64,000 nucleotides of DNA from Bradyrhizobium sp. AUGA SZCCT0283 (GTDB lineage Bacteria > Pseudomonadota > Alphaproteobacteria > Rhizobiales > Xanthobacteraceae): assembly GCF_018130385.1 (NCBI RefSeq), contig NZ_JAFCLU010000012.1:62001-126000 (forward strand), written 5' to 3'. The position numbers were made by a program, and so were the translations under genes. Shown here one piece after another: positions 27,120-35,386 of this stretch. Position 1 is the first letter of the stretch. Each line of letters opens with the position of its first letter. The notes beneath the pieces were generated by a model. The model worked only from the letters and a program-made list of their open reading frames with translations. It did no database searches and was not told the DNA's origin.

Positions 27120-27139
27120 AGGGGCGCAAGGGCGCCCCT
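27120..27139 (+). terminator. hairpin downstream of the rsm22-like gene
   Basis: AGGGGCGC / GCGCCCCT (8 bp) with a 4-base loop lies 21 bases after the stop, followed by TTAGTT. Just beyond is a small hairpin CGATGC-TTT-GCATCG and CCCCGGACTGAC, which resembles the end of the CGTCATTCCGGG repeat found at 37149. It may be a decayed copy of that element acting as a terminator. Confidence 0.5.
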
Positions 27140-27304
27140 TAGTTCGATGCTTTGCATCGCCCCGGACTGACCGCGGAGCGTTGGCCTTGAACTTATCCCG
27201 CCTTACATCCGACTAAAGCCATGCCCCAAATCGCGGGCGGGCTGCCGCGCGCCCGGTTTTTCGTCTAGGTTCTCTGCCTCTTCGTCCCACAGGAGTTGTC
27301 CGTC

Positions 27305-27865
27305 ATGTCGACCGGCTGGATCGTTCTCGGCGTCATTGTCATCATCGCGTTGTTTGCCCTCGGTGCATATAACCGCCTGGTCGCGCTCAGCCAGCGCGTC
27401 AGTCAGGCCTTTGCCGACATCGACGTCCAGCTCAAGCAGCGCCACGATTTGATCCCGAACCTCGTGGAGACCGTGAAGGGCTACGCCAGCCACGAGCGCG
27501 GCACGCTCGACGACGTCATCAAGGCGCGCAATTCGGCGATGTCGGCGCAGGGGCCGGCGCAGGTGTCCGCCGCTGAGAACCAGCTGAGCGGCGCGCTCGG
27601 ACGCCTGATCGCGCTGTCGGAGGCCTACCCGGACCTCAAGGCCAACGCCAACTTCCAGCAGTTGGCGGGTGAACTCTCCGACCTCGAAAACAAGATCGCG
27701 GCCAGCCGCCGCTTCTTCAACAACGCGGTCCAGGAATACAACACCGGCATCCAGCAGCTTCCCGCGGCGCTGTTTGCCGGCATGTTCGGCTTCACCCGCA
27801 AGGAATTCTTCGACCTCGGCGCCAGCCGCACCGAAGTCGAGGTCGTGCCGACCGTGAAGTTCTGA
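27305..27865 (+). CDS. lemA: LemA family membrane protein
   Basis: The 186-residue protein has one N-terminal membrane helix (GWIVLGVIVIIALFALGAYNRLVAL) and a helical, coiled-coil-prone domain with the LemA signature QAFADIDVQLKQRHDLIPNLVETVKGYASHE and SRRFFNNAVQEYNTGIQQLP. LemA proteins are paired with M48 metallopeptidases in many bacteria, as here. Their exact role is uncertain. The ATG at 27305 is nine bases after AGGAG; an upstream TTG is not needed. Confidence 0.94.
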   Translation: MSTGWIVLGVIVIIALFALGAYNRLVALSQRVSQAFADIDVQLKQRHDLIPNLVETVKGYASHERGTLDDVIKARNSAMSAQGPAQVSAAENQLSGALGRLIALSEAYPDLKANANFQQLAGELSDLENKIAASRRFFNNAVQEYNTGIQQLPAALFAGMFGFTRKEFFDLGASRTEVEVVPTVKF

Positions 27866-27896
27866 CGCTTCAAACATCCGGCAGAGCAGCCTTATC

Positions 27897-29078
27897 ATGG
27901 CCGCGTATGGTCTCTACACGCATATCGCATCGAACAAGTTTCGTTCGATGCTGCTGCTCGCCGGCCTTTTTCTCCTGATCTACGTGCTGGTCTTTGCCGG
28001 CGCGCTGGTCGCGGAAGCGCTGATGCATAGTGACCAGTCGGTCGACTATTACCTGATGCGCGCATCGCGCGACCTGATCGCGGCCTTTCCCTACGCGACC
28101 GGTGTCGCCGCGCTGTGGATCGTGATCGCCTATTTCTTCCACCAGAACATGATCGACGCCGTGACCGGCGGCGAGAGCGTGACGCGGCAACAGCAGCCGC
28201 GGCTCTATAATCTCCTGGAAAATCTCTGCATCTCGCGCGGCATCCCGATGCCGAAGCTGAAGGTGATGGACAGCCCGGCCTTGAACGCCTTCGCGACCGG
28301 CCTCAACCGGCGGCAATATTCCATCACGGTGACATCGGGCCTTCTGCAGGCGCTCAACGACCAGGAGATCGAGGCCGTGCTCGGCCACGAGCTCACACAC
28401 ATCCGCAACGGCGACGTGCAGCTGATGGTAGTCGCCGTGATCATCGCCGGCGTCGTGGGCTTTTTCGGCGAATTGTTCTTCCGCATGTTCACCAACCTGT
28501 CGTGGAATTCGAGCGGCAGCGGCTGGTCGTCATCATCGTCTTCATCGTCCTCTTCGTCGTCGTCCGACCGCGACAGCAAAGGGGCCGGCGGCGCGATCAT
28601 TGCGGTCATCATCGCGGTGGTGCTGATCCTGCTGGCCTGGCTGTTGTCGCAAGTCGTCAAGCTGGCGCTGTCGCGGTCGCGCGAATTGCTGGCCGACGCC
28701 GGCTCGGTCGAACTGACCAAGAATCCCGATGCCATGATCACGGCGCTGCGCAAGATCGAGAACCGCGGCGAGCTTCCCGGCGCAACGTCCGCGGTCATGG
28801 AGCTCTGCGTCGACAATCCGCGCGAGGGATTTGCCGACCTGTTCGCGACCCACCCGTCGGTGGACAGCCGCGTCAAGGCGCTGGTGCAATTCGCCGGCGG
28901 TCATGACCCCGGCCCGCTCGCCCTGCCGTCGGATCCGGCGGACGAATCCGACGAGCCGGAGGAATCGGCCGCCGGGCAGCTCCAACCGCCGGTTCCCCGC
29001 GGTCCGTGGAGCGACTCAAGCGAGCCCGCAGGCACTCGCCCCGGCCGCTCAGAGGGCCCTTGGGGCCGGCACCGCTGA
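27897..29078 (+). CDS. M48-family membrane metallopeptidase (HtpX-like)
   Basis: The 393-residue protein has several membrane helices and the zinc motif HELTH in AVLGHELTHIRNGDV, with the third ligand Glu in SRSRELLADAGSVEL. These define the M48 peptidases that degrade or process membrane proteins. A run of 13 serines (about residues 210-222), encoded by TCN/AGC-like triplets, interrupts the region after the active site. A long acidic and proline-rich C-terminal tail (about 325-393) is unusual compared with HtpX. The gene follows lemA after 31 bases, forming an operon. Confidence 0.92.
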   Translation: MAAYGLYTHIASNKFRSMLLLAGLFLLIYVLVFAGALVAEALMHSDQSVDYYLMRASRDLIAAFPYATGVAALWIVIAYFFHQNMIDAVTGGESVTRQQQPRLYNLLENLCISRGIPMPKLKVMDSPALNAFATGLNRRQYSITVTSGLLQALNDQEIEAVLGHELTHIRNGDVQLMVVAVIIAGVVGFFGELFFRMFTNLSWNSSGSGWSSSSSSSSSSSSSDRDSKGAGGAIIAVIIAVVLILLAWLLSQVVKLALSRSRELLADAGSVELTKNPDAMITALRKIENRGELPGATSAVMELCVDNPREGFADLFATHPSVDSRVKALVQFAGGHDPGPLALPSDPADESDEPEESAAGQLQPPVPRGPWSDSSEPAGTRPGRSEGPWGRHR

Positions 29079-29090
29079 GCAGCCGGCCCC
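29062..29090 (+). terminator. GC-rich hairpin overlapping the M48 gene's stop
   Basis: GGGGCCGGC / GCCGGCCCC (9 bp) with an 11-base loop contains the stop codon at 29076-29078. No T-run follows. It could limit read-through into the ATPase genes downstream or stabilise the 3' end. Confidence 0.35.
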
Positions 29091-29234
29091 GGATTAACGA
29101 ATTCCGTACGAATAATGGCGGTGGCCGTCTAAGGAATTGAATTCTCCCTTGTTTCTGCCATGTTCGCGCCCAAAGCAGGGAATGGGACCTGCCGGGCCGC
29201 TCCCGCGGTCGCAGACGCTGTTCAAGGGAATTCC

Positions 29235-29987
29235 ATGGCAAAGCCAGTCGTGATTGTGGTGGGCGCGGACAAGGGCGGGGTCGGCAAGACGACCGTGTCG
29301 CGGACGCTCCTGGATTACTTCAGCGCCAACAACGTGCCGACCCGGGCGTTCGACACCGAGTCGCCGCGCGGCACCTTAATGCGCTTCCACCCTGACATCA
29401 CCGAGATCGTCGACATGACGACGACCTCGGACCAGATGAAGATCTTCGATACGCTGAACGCGGCCAGCCCCTCCGTCACCGTGATCGACGTCCGCGCCGG
29501 ACTGTTGTCTCCGGCGCTGGCCTCGCTGCGCGACATCGGCTTTCTCGATGCGGCGAAGGCCGGACAGATCACCTTTGCCGTGTTCCATATACTGGGACCC
29601 TCGATCGCCTCACTGGACGAAATCGCCGAGACCGCGAATTTCATGCAGGGCGCCAAATATTTCCTGGTGAAGAACTTCATCAACGACACCCAGTTCTTCC
29701 AGTGGGACCAGGCGACCTACAATTCCTATTTCCACCGCATCAAGGACGCCACCGAACTGACGATCCCCAAGCTCAACGAAATGGCCTATGAGCAGGTCGA
29801 GGTGTCCTCGGTGCCGTTCCTCAAATTCGTCGCCAACAAGGGCAAGGAAGACGAAGCCGCGAACTATTCGTTCGTGCTGCGCGGCTATGTCCGGCACTGG
29901 CTCGCCAACGTCTGGAGCGAGTTCGACCGCATCAAGCTGACCGATCTCGTCGGCGCCAAGCCTGGCGTGCGCGGCGGTGAAAAATAG
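29235..29987 (+). CDS. ParA/MinD-like P-loop ATPase
   Basis: The 250-residue protein has a deviant Walker A, VVGADKGGVGKTTVSRTLL (residues 8-26), of the ParA/MinD/SIMIBI class, and a Walker B-like VTVIDVRAG. Motifs AFDTESPRGTLMRFHPDITEIVDM and QMKIFDTL lie between. No ParB partner or partition site is visible. The start at 29235 (MAKPVVIVVG) fits the fold. The next gene encodes a similar protein with shared motifs, suggesting duplication. Function unknown. Confidence 0.8.
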   Translation: MAKPVVIVVGADKGGVGKTTVSRTLLDYFSANNVPTRAFDTESPRGTLMRFHPDITEIVDMTTTSDQMKIFDTLNAASPSVTVIDVRAGLLSPALASLRDIGFLDAAKAGQITFAVFHILGPSIASLDEIAETANFMQGAKYFLVKNFINDTQFFQWDQATYNSYFHRIKDATELTIPKLNEMAYEQVEVSSVPFLKFVANKGKEDEAANYSFVLRGYVRHWLANVWSEFDRIKLTDLVGAKPGVRGGEK

Positions 29988-30047
29988 TCGCGCATCCGCC
30001 GCGATGGGGGCTGGATTAGCCGAAAAATTCCTTTGATATAGCGGGTG

Positions 30048-30716
30048 ATGAGCCCCACGCCTGTCTACATCATCTGCTCGCCCCGGCCGCTGGTCGGCAA
30101 GACGCTGCTCGCGCGGCTCTTGAGCGAGTTCCTGCTGCTGAAAGACGGCGCAGTGTCCTCCTTCGACATCAACCTGAAGGAACCATCGCTGCTCGAATAT
30201 CTGCCGCGCCTGACCGAGACGGCCGACGTCATGGACACCTATGGCAAGATGCAGCTCATGGACCGCCTGATCGTCCATGACGGGGTCGCCAAGGTGGTCG
30301 ACCTCGGCTTTCACGCGTTCGACGAATTCTTCAAGATGACCCATGAAATCGGCTTTCTGAAGGAGGCCGCGCGGCGCAGCGTCGCGCCAATCATCCTGTT
30401 CGTGGCCGACACCGACCGCGTTTCCGCGCGCGCCTATCCGATGTTGCGGGAGCAGATCCCGCTGAACGCGCTGATCACGATCGACAACGAGTATGTGGTG
30501 CGAGGCGAACTGCCCAAGGATATGGGGCTGGGGCGGGTGCTGCGAATAACGGCCCTGCCCTCGTTCCTGAAGACCTATGTCGACCGGTTGACTTTCTCCT
30601 TCACCGACTACCTGCGCAACGAGCGGGATTCATCGACCGAGCTGCACCAGTGGATACGGAAGAACTACACCAGCTTTCGGGAGCTCGAGTTCAGCCTGCT
30701 CGCGCAGCGGTCGTGA
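30048..30716 (+). CDS. P-loop ATPase-like protein, paralogue of its neighbour
   Basis: The 222-residue protein begins MSPTPVYIICSPRPLVGKTLLARLLSEF. The Walker A is altered (SPRPLVGKT). Its middle, SFDINLKEPSLLEYLPRLTETADVM and QLMDRL, lines up with the preceding gene (AFDTESPRGTLMRFHPDITEIVDM, QMKIFDTL), as do V-D and IGFL-A. So the two are tandem, strongly diverged paralogues. A GTG one codon upstream (30045) is the alternative start. Function unknown; a paired role is inferred from synteny. Confidence 0.75.
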   Translation: MSPTPVYIICSPRPLVGKTLLARLLSEFLLLKDGAVSSFDINLKEPSLLEYLPRLTETADVMDTYGKMQLMDRLIVHDGVAKVVDLGFHAFDEFFKMTHEIGFLKEAARRSVAPIILFVADTDRVSARAYPMLREQIPLNALITIDNEYVVRGELPKDMGLGRVLRITALPSFLKTYVDRLTFSFTDYLRNERDSSTELHQWIRKNYTSFRELEFSLLAQRS

Positions 30717-30733
30717 GCTTCTGCACGGCAGAT

Positions 30734-30753
30734 AATATTACCCGGGTAATATT
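30734..30753. promoter_or_regulatory. perfect 20-bp palindrome, candidate operator
   Basis: AATATTACCCGGGTAATATT is a perfect palindrome in a GC-rich context. It lies between the stop of the P-loop gene (30716) and the GTG of the GIY-YIG gene (30815), about 62 bases before the latter. The size suits a TetR- or MarR-type dimer. It could also be a terminator-like stem, but no T-run follows. Confidence 0.55.
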
Positions 30754-30814
30754 GACGCCGAACGACCGGCCTGCTATTGGCTCGTCAGACCCAACCCACC
30801 CCGCGAGGCATTCC

Positions 30815-31147
30815 GTGACATCAGCGAGAAAGGCAGCCATCGCCGCCTACAAGGAGCGGAAAACGATCGCGGGTGTCTTCGTCATCCGCTGCAAGGCCTC
30901 GTCCGAGACATGGGTCGGCCAGACACCCAATCTGGAGAAGATCCAGAACCGGATCTGGTTCACGCTGCGCCAGGGCAGCCACACCTGCCGCACCCTGCAG
31001 GCGGCCTGGACCGCGCATGGACCTGACAGCCTGACGTTCGAGGAATGCGAACGGCTGGAAGAGGAAGAGACGCCCTATATCCGTGCTGCGCTGCTGAAGG
31101 AGCGCGCGCTGCACTGGCGGTCGCAGCTCGGCGCCGAGGCGGTCTGA
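30815..31147 (+). CDS. GIY-YIG nuclease-like protein
   Basis: The 110-residue protein carries a degenerate GIY-YIG core: GVFVIRCKASSETWVGQTPNLEKIQNRIWFTLRQGSHTCRTLQAAWTAHG, in which GVF and WVG stand for GIY and YIG. The later catalytic Arg region (RIWFTLRQGS) is present. A helix with ALLKERALHWRSQLGAE ends it. The GTG at 30815 is the best start; a longer frame runs back into the P-loop gene. Substrate unknown; family members include repair and homing nucleases. Confidence 0.82.
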   Translation: MTSARKAAIAAYKERKTIAGVFVIRCKASSETWVGQTPNLEKIQNRIWFTLRQGSHTCRTLQAAWTAHGPDSLTFEECERLEEEETPYIRAALLKERALHWRSQLGAEAV

Positions 31148-31154
31148 CGTTGTA

Positions 31155-31274
31155 GTCGTCCCTGCGAAAGCAGGGACCCATACCGCGTTGCTCTCTCGAT
31201 TGAGACGAGATGGCAATCGCCTTACACAACAACGACCGACGGTGGCTATGGGTCCCTGCGTTCGCAGGGACGAC
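31155..31274. repeat. inverted pair of palindromic repeats
   Basis: A left element (31155-31182), GTCGTCCCTGCGAAAGCAGG and on, and a right element (31247-31274), TATGGGTCCCTGCG and on, are near-perfect inverted copies; each contains its own CCCTGCG...CGCAGGG hairpin. They flank about 64 bases of unrelated sequence in the gap between convergent genes. This is a Bradyrhizobium-type intergenic repeat and could form a small mobile-element-like unit (MITE-like). Confidence 0.8.
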
Positions 31275-31301
31275 AAGCGGCGAGTTTCGAGAGATGAAAA
31301 C

Positions 31302-31841
31302 TTAATGCCCCTCGAACGCCATTAGCGTGCGCACCGGAACATCCATCGCGCGCAGCTTGGCGGCGCCGCCGAGATCGGGCAGATCGATGATGAAACAGGC
31401 CGCGACCACGTTGGCGCCGATCTGGCGCAGCAGCTTCACCGCGCCCTCCGCCGTGCCGCCGGTGGCGATGAGATCGTCGACCAGGATGACGCGCTCGCCG
31501 GGCTGGATCGCATCGACATGCATTTCCATTTCATCGAGGCCGTATTCCAGCGAATAGGCGATGCGCACGGTGGTGTGCGGCAGTTTGCCTTTCTTGCGGA
31601 TCGGCACGAAGCCGGCGGAGACCTGATGCGCCACCGCCCCGCCCAGAATGAACCCCCTCGCCTCGATGCCGGCGACCTTGTCGATCTTCAATCCCGCCCA
31701 GGGCTGCACCAGTTCGTCGACCGCGCGGCGGAAAGCGCGCGCATCCGCCAGCAGGGTGGTGATGTCGCGGAACAGGATGCCCTTTTTCGGGTAGTCCGGA
31801 ATGGTGCGGACGGTGGCCTTCAGGTCGTGATCGAATGTCAT
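31302..31841 (-). CDS. apt: adenine phosphoribosyltransferase
   Basis: The 179-residue enzyme salvages adenine to AMP with PRPP. It has [14 protein letters not shown] near the N-terminus, [27 protein letters not shown], and the PRPP motif [21 protein letters not shown] (about residues 119-139). Length and motifs are standard. It follows trpE(G) by 16 bases on the same strand and probably shares its transcript. Confidence 0.97.
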   Translation of the reverse strand: MTFDHDLKATVRTIPDYPKKGILFRDITTLLADARAFRRAVDELVQPWAGLKIDKVAGIEARGFILGGAVAHQVSAGFVPIRKKGKLPHTTVRIAYSLEYGLDEMEMHVDAIQPGERVILVDDLIATGGTAEGAVKLLRQIGANVVAACFIIDLPDLGGAAKLRAMDVPVRTLMAFEGH

Positions 31842-31857
31842 CGGTATCTCGCAATCC

Positions 31858-34020
31858 TCAATTGACTGGTACGTTCAGACGAAAGGCGTTTTCGACGATA
31901 CGCAGTCCCACCTCGCCGCCGAGCGACATCAGCGATTCCGGGTGAAACTGCACGCCGCCGACCGGCAGGGTCTTGTGTTCGATCGCCATCGCGACGCCGT
32001 CCTCGGTGGTCGCGGTGACCTCGAGAACTTCCGGCACGCTGTCGCGCTCGACATAGAGCGAATGATAGCGGCCAATCACGATTTCATTGGGCAGGTTCTG
32101 CATCAGCCGCCCGCCGCGCACCTGTACCCGCGACGGCCGCCCGTGCGCGGGGTGGGTGAGCTGGACGAGCTGGCCGCCGAAATATTCGCCGATCGCCTGC
32201 ACGCCGAGGCAGACGCCGAAGATCGGCAGTTTCCGGTCGAGCGCAGTGCCAATGGTTTTTGAAATCCCGAAATCCTCCGGCCGTCCCGGACCCGGCGACA
32301 GCACCAGGAGATCCCAGTTCTTCTTCAGCATCTCCTGGGCATGAACGTGCCGGACCACCGTCACGCTCGCGCCGACCTGGCGGAAATAATCCGCCAGCAT
32401 ATGCACAAAGCTGTCGTCGTGATCGATCAGCAGCACCTTGCGGCCCGAGCCGGTGGCGTCGGGCGCAAATGCCGACAGCGGTTTTGGCGCATCGCCGCGC
32501 AGTGCCTGGAACAGCGCCGCCGCCTTGACCTGGCACTCGCGGTCTTCCGCCGCGGGATCAGAGTCAAAGAGGCAGGTGGCGCCGACGCGCACCTCGGCGA
32601 GACCGTCCTTCATGCGGATGGTGCGGATGGTCAGCCCGGTATTGATGCTGCCGTCGAAATTCACGGCACCAATGGCACCTGCATACCAGCGCCGCGACGA
32701 CCGCTCATTGTCCTCGACGAACTGCATGGCCCACAATTTCGGTGCGCCGGTCACGGTGACCGCCCAGGCATGGGTCAGGAAGGCGTCGAGCGCATCGAAG
32801 CCGGGGCGCAGCATGCCTTCGACATGATCGACGGTATGGAACAGCTTTGAATAGGTCTCGATCTGCCGCCGTGCCAGCACCTTGATGGTGCCGGGCACGC
32901 AAACGCGCGCCTTGTCGTTGCGGTCGACATCGGTGCACATGTTGAGCTCGAACTCGTCCTTTTCCGAGTTCAACAGCTGCCGGATCTGCTCGGCATCGCC
33001 GATCGCATCGACGCCGCGCGCGATCGTGCCCGAGATCGGACAGGTCTCGACCCGCCGCCCGTCGGAGCGAACGAACATTTCCGGCGAGGCCGACACCAGA
33101 AATTCGCCGTCGCCGAGATTCATCAGCGCGCCATAGGGCGACGGGTTGATGCGGCACAGCCGCTGGAACACTTCGGCCGGCGAACGCTCGCAGGCCTCGG
33201 CGAACAACTGCCCGGGCACCGCCTCGAACAGGTCGCCGCGTGCGAATGCCGCGCGCGCGACCTCGACGGTGGCCTGATATTCGCCGGGCGCGTGATCGGC
33301 AAAGCCCTGCCGCGGCGTCCTGGCGTAAACGCTCTCGGCGGTGTCGCGCGGCAGGCCCTTGGTGGATTTTCCTTTCCAGGAAAAATCATAGCTCAGCACG
33401 ACGCCGCGGCCGGTGGCGCGGTCATAGGCCAGCAGGCGATCCGGCACATACAGCACGATGTCGCGCTGGTCGCTCTCCCGCGCCCGCTTCTGCACCAGGT
33501 CCTCGATCTGGAATACGAGGTCGTAGGCGAACGCGCCGAACAGGCCGAGCAGCGGGTCGTCATTGGCTGACAAGGCGGCGACGAGATCGCGCACCAGCGA
33601 CATCACGCTGGCGCGGCGCGTGCGCTGGTCCTCCTCGACCGGCGCCGCCCCACGGATGATGTGGCCGGCCAGGCGGGTCGGGCCACGCTCCGAAATGACC
33701 ACGCAGGGCTCGCGCAGCACATCGCCCAGAAATGCGATCAGCACCTCGCCGCGCGCATTCAGCGCCGAAAGCGAAAAGTTGGCGCCGACCGTTTCCAGCA
33801 CCAGCGGCGGATCGGCAAAGCCGAGGTCGAAACTCTCGTAGCGGCCCGGCACCGTGGTACCGGAAGACAGCACCACACCGCGGCGGCGGTCGAGCAGCTC
33901 GATCAGGTCGTCGAGGCGCTTGGCATTGCCGGTGAACTGCTCGACGGCGCGCGAAATCGCGAGGCCGCCGCTGGTCCGGTAGTCGCTGCGCTCGGGCAGT
34001 GAGAAGGCTGTCCTGTTCAT
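31858..34020 (-). CDS. trpE: fused anthranilate synthase TrpE(G)
   Basis: The 720-residue protein joins both halves of anthranilate synthase: the TrpE chorismate-binding part (residues 1 to about 500, with [32 protein letters not shown] and a [17 protein letters not shown] segment) and the TrpG amidotransferase (about 525-720, with [12 protein letters not shown] and the nucleophile Cys in [16 protein letters not shown]). The triad His-Glu is in [11 protein letters not shown]. Fusion is typical of rhizobia. It is the first step of tryptophan synthesis and is controlled by the TrpL attenuator just upstream. Confidence 0.96.
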   Translation of the reverse strand: MNRTAFSLPERSDYRTSGGLAISRAVEQFTGNAKRLDDLIELLDRRRGVVLSSGTTVPGRYESFDLGFADPPLVLETVGANFSLSALNARGEVLIAFLGDVLREPCVVISERGPTRLAGHIIRGAAPVEEDQRTRRASVMSLVRDLVAALSANDDPLLGLFGAFAYDLVFQIEDLVQKRARESDQRDIVLYVPDRLLAYDRATGRGVVLSYDFSWKGKSTKGLPRDTAESVYARTPRQGFADHAPGEYQATVEVARAAFARGDLFEAVPGQLFAEACERSPAEVFQRLCRINPSPYGALMNLGDGEFLVSASPEMFVRSDGRRVETCPISGTIARGVDAIGDAEQIRQLLNSEKDEFELNMCTDVDRNDKARVCVPGTIKVLARRQIETYSKLFHTVDHVEGMLRPGFDALDAFLTHAWAVTVTGAPKLWAMQFVEDNERSSRRWYAGAIGAVNFDGSINTGLTIRTIRMKDGLAEVRVGATCLFDSDPAAEDRECQVKAAALFQALRGDAPKPLSAFAPDATGSGRKVLLIDHDDSFVHMLADYFRQVGASVTVVRHVHAQEMLKKNWDLLVLSPGPGRPEDFGISKTIGTALDRKLPIFGVCLGVQAIGEYFGGQLVQLTHPAHGRPSRVQVRGGRLMQNLPNEIVIGRYHSLYVERDSVPEVLEVTATTEDGVAMAIEHKTLPVGGVQFHPESLMSLGGEVGLRIVENAFRLNVPVN

Positions 34021-34066
34021 GTGATCCTCTTACGAAACTTCGGGAGGGCGCGCCACACAGGACAAA

Positions 34067-34100
34067 CGAAGGGACCGTCGCACTGCGATGGCGACCTTCG
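34067..34100 (-). terminator. trpE attenuator terminator hairpin
   Basis: On the minus strand CGAAGG and CCTTCG pair at the base, with GTCGC / GCGAC inside, followed by TTTGT. It lies between trpL and trpE(G). Upstream, CACCTC (in the last TrpL codons) pairs with GAGGTG just after the stop, and GGTGCGAT can pair with ATCGCA in the left arm of this hairpin. This gives the alternative 1:2, 2:3 and 3:4 structures of an attenuator. Confidence 0.6.
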
Positions 34101-34134
34101 ACGATTGAAAAAATGAAATCGCACCGGTCACCTC

Positions 34135-34182
34135 TTAGGAGGTGCGCCACCAAAGACGGGATGGGCTGATAACGGTGCTCAT
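34135..34182 (-). CDS. trpL: TrpL leader peptide, 15 aa
   Basis: The short frame encodes MSTVISPSRLWWRTS with tandem Trp codons (34147-34152), stopping at 34135-34137. It is placed before an attenuator and trpE(G). Stalling of the ribosome at the Trp codons when tryptophan is scarce would favour the anti-terminator. In Sinorhizobium meliloti and relatives the trpL transcript is leaderless and also yields a regulatory sRNA and peptide. The predicted start here also falls on the ATG. Confidence 0.88.
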   Translation of the reverse strand: MSTVISPSRLWWRTS

Positions 34183-34188
34183 GGGAGC

Positions 34189-34217
34189 CTAATCACATCC
34201 GCCGCTGGCGATGTCAA
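34189..34217 (-). promoter_or_regulatory. trpL promoter, predicted leaderless start
   Basis: On the minus strand TTGACA (34217-34212), 17 bases, then GATTAG (34194-34189). The expected start, about seven bases after the -10, falls on the A of the trpL ATG at 34182. A leaderless trpL agrees with what is known in rhizobia. Confidence 0.7.
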
Positions 34218-34346
34218 GAGACGGACGGGCCAGGACGCCTCGTCCCGGGCCGATCCCGGGGTGTCGGAAAACGGAAAAATTGCGTAGGATTTGAGCAAGC
34301 AGCGGCGCTTCCAATGCGCAAAGATTGCAAACAAGGGAGGCAGGCG

Positions 34347-35351
34347 ATGGCATTGCTGGGTCTGGGATATGCCGGTTTCGGATCTGATAACCTTGAGGAC
34401 TGGCGGCAGTTCGGGACCGGCCTGGTCGGGCTGCAGGCGGTCGAGCGCGGCAACTCGCTGCTGGCGTTCCGGATGGACGACCGCAAGCAGCGCATCGTCA
34501 TCGACCGCGCAATGGGCGAAGGGGCGCGCTTCTTCGGCTGGGAGGTTGCCGACGGCGCGGCGCTGGATGCGCTGGCGGCGCGGCTGGAAAAAGCCGGCGT
34601 GCCCGTCACCGCCGAACCGCAGACGCTGGCCGACGCCAGGCGCGTCCGCAGCCTGATTTCGTTTCACGATCCGGCCGGCAACCGGCTGGAGGCGTTTTAC
34701 GGCCCCGAGATCGACGATACGCCCTTCACGCCGGGACGTTCGATCTCGGGTTTTCGCACCGGCCCGCTCGGGCTTGGACACGCCGTGTTGACGGTCGAGA
34801 GCATCGCTCCTGTGATGGCGTTCTATGTCGACGTGCTCGGCTTCGGGCTTTCCGACTACATCTCAAAACCGTTCCGCGCCTATTTCTTCCACGTCAACGC
34901 GCGGCATCACAGCCTGGCGCTGATCGAAACCGGCAGGAACGGCATGCATCATCTGATGGTGGAGCTGTTCTCGCTCGACGATGTCGGCCAGTGCTACGAC
35001 ATCGCGCTAACCCAGGAAGATCGTGTCAGCGTCACGCTCGGTCGGCACACCAACGATTTCATGACCTCGTTCTATGCCAAGACGCCGTCGTCCTTCATGA
35101 TCGAATGCGGCTGGGGTGGCCGCGAGATCGATCCCGCGACATGGCAGCCGGTCGAGATGCATGACGGCCCAAGCCTGTGGGGCCACGAGCGCGTCTGGCT
35201 GCCGCCCGAAGACCGCGCGGTCGCGCGCGAGATGCGCATGCGTGCGGCGGCTTCCGGACTGCGCGCGCCGGTGCAGGTGATGGAGGGCAATTACAAGCTG
35301 ATGTCGGGCACGTGCGCGTGGTGGGACGGGGTGCGCGGGAGCGGAGCGTGA
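34347..35351 (+). CDS. VOC-family extradiol dioxygenase-like protein
   Basis: The 334-residue protein has two vicinal-oxygen-chelate domains. In the second, metal ligands are visible: His in GLGHAVLTV, His in ARHHSLALIE and Glu in FMIECGWGG. These fit type I extradiol dioxygenases (2,3-dihydroxybiphenyl dioxygenase-like), which cleave catechols with Fe(II). The substrate is not known. The ATG at 34347 is preceded by GGGAGG; an upstream start adds a cysteine-basic stretch and is less likely. It stands alone between trpL and a minus-strand SDR gene. Confidence 0.9.
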   Translation: MALLGLGYAGFGSDNLEDWRQFGTGLVGLQAVERGNSLLAFRMDDRKQRIVIDRAMGEGARFFGWEVADGAALDALAARLEKAGVPVTAEPQTLADARRVRSLISFHDPAGNRLEAFYGPEIDDTPFTPGRSISGFRTGPLGLGHAVLTVESIAPVMAFYVDVLGFGLSDYISKPFRAYFFHVNARHHSLALIETGRNGMHHLMVELFSLDDVGQCYDIALTQEDRVSVTLGRHTNDFMTSFYAKTPSSFMIECGWGGREIDPATWQPVEMHDGPSLWGHERVWLPPEDRAVAREMRMRAAASGLRAPVQVMEGNYKLMSGTCAWWDGVRGSGA

Positions 35352-35386
35352 TTGTAGCTGTCGTCCTGCGAACGCGACAGTAAAAC

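Noticed and set aside
35355-35386. Fragment resembling the CCCTGCG repeat after the VOC gene
   Set aside because: Only about 15 bases match and no second arm is present, so it was not called as a repeat.
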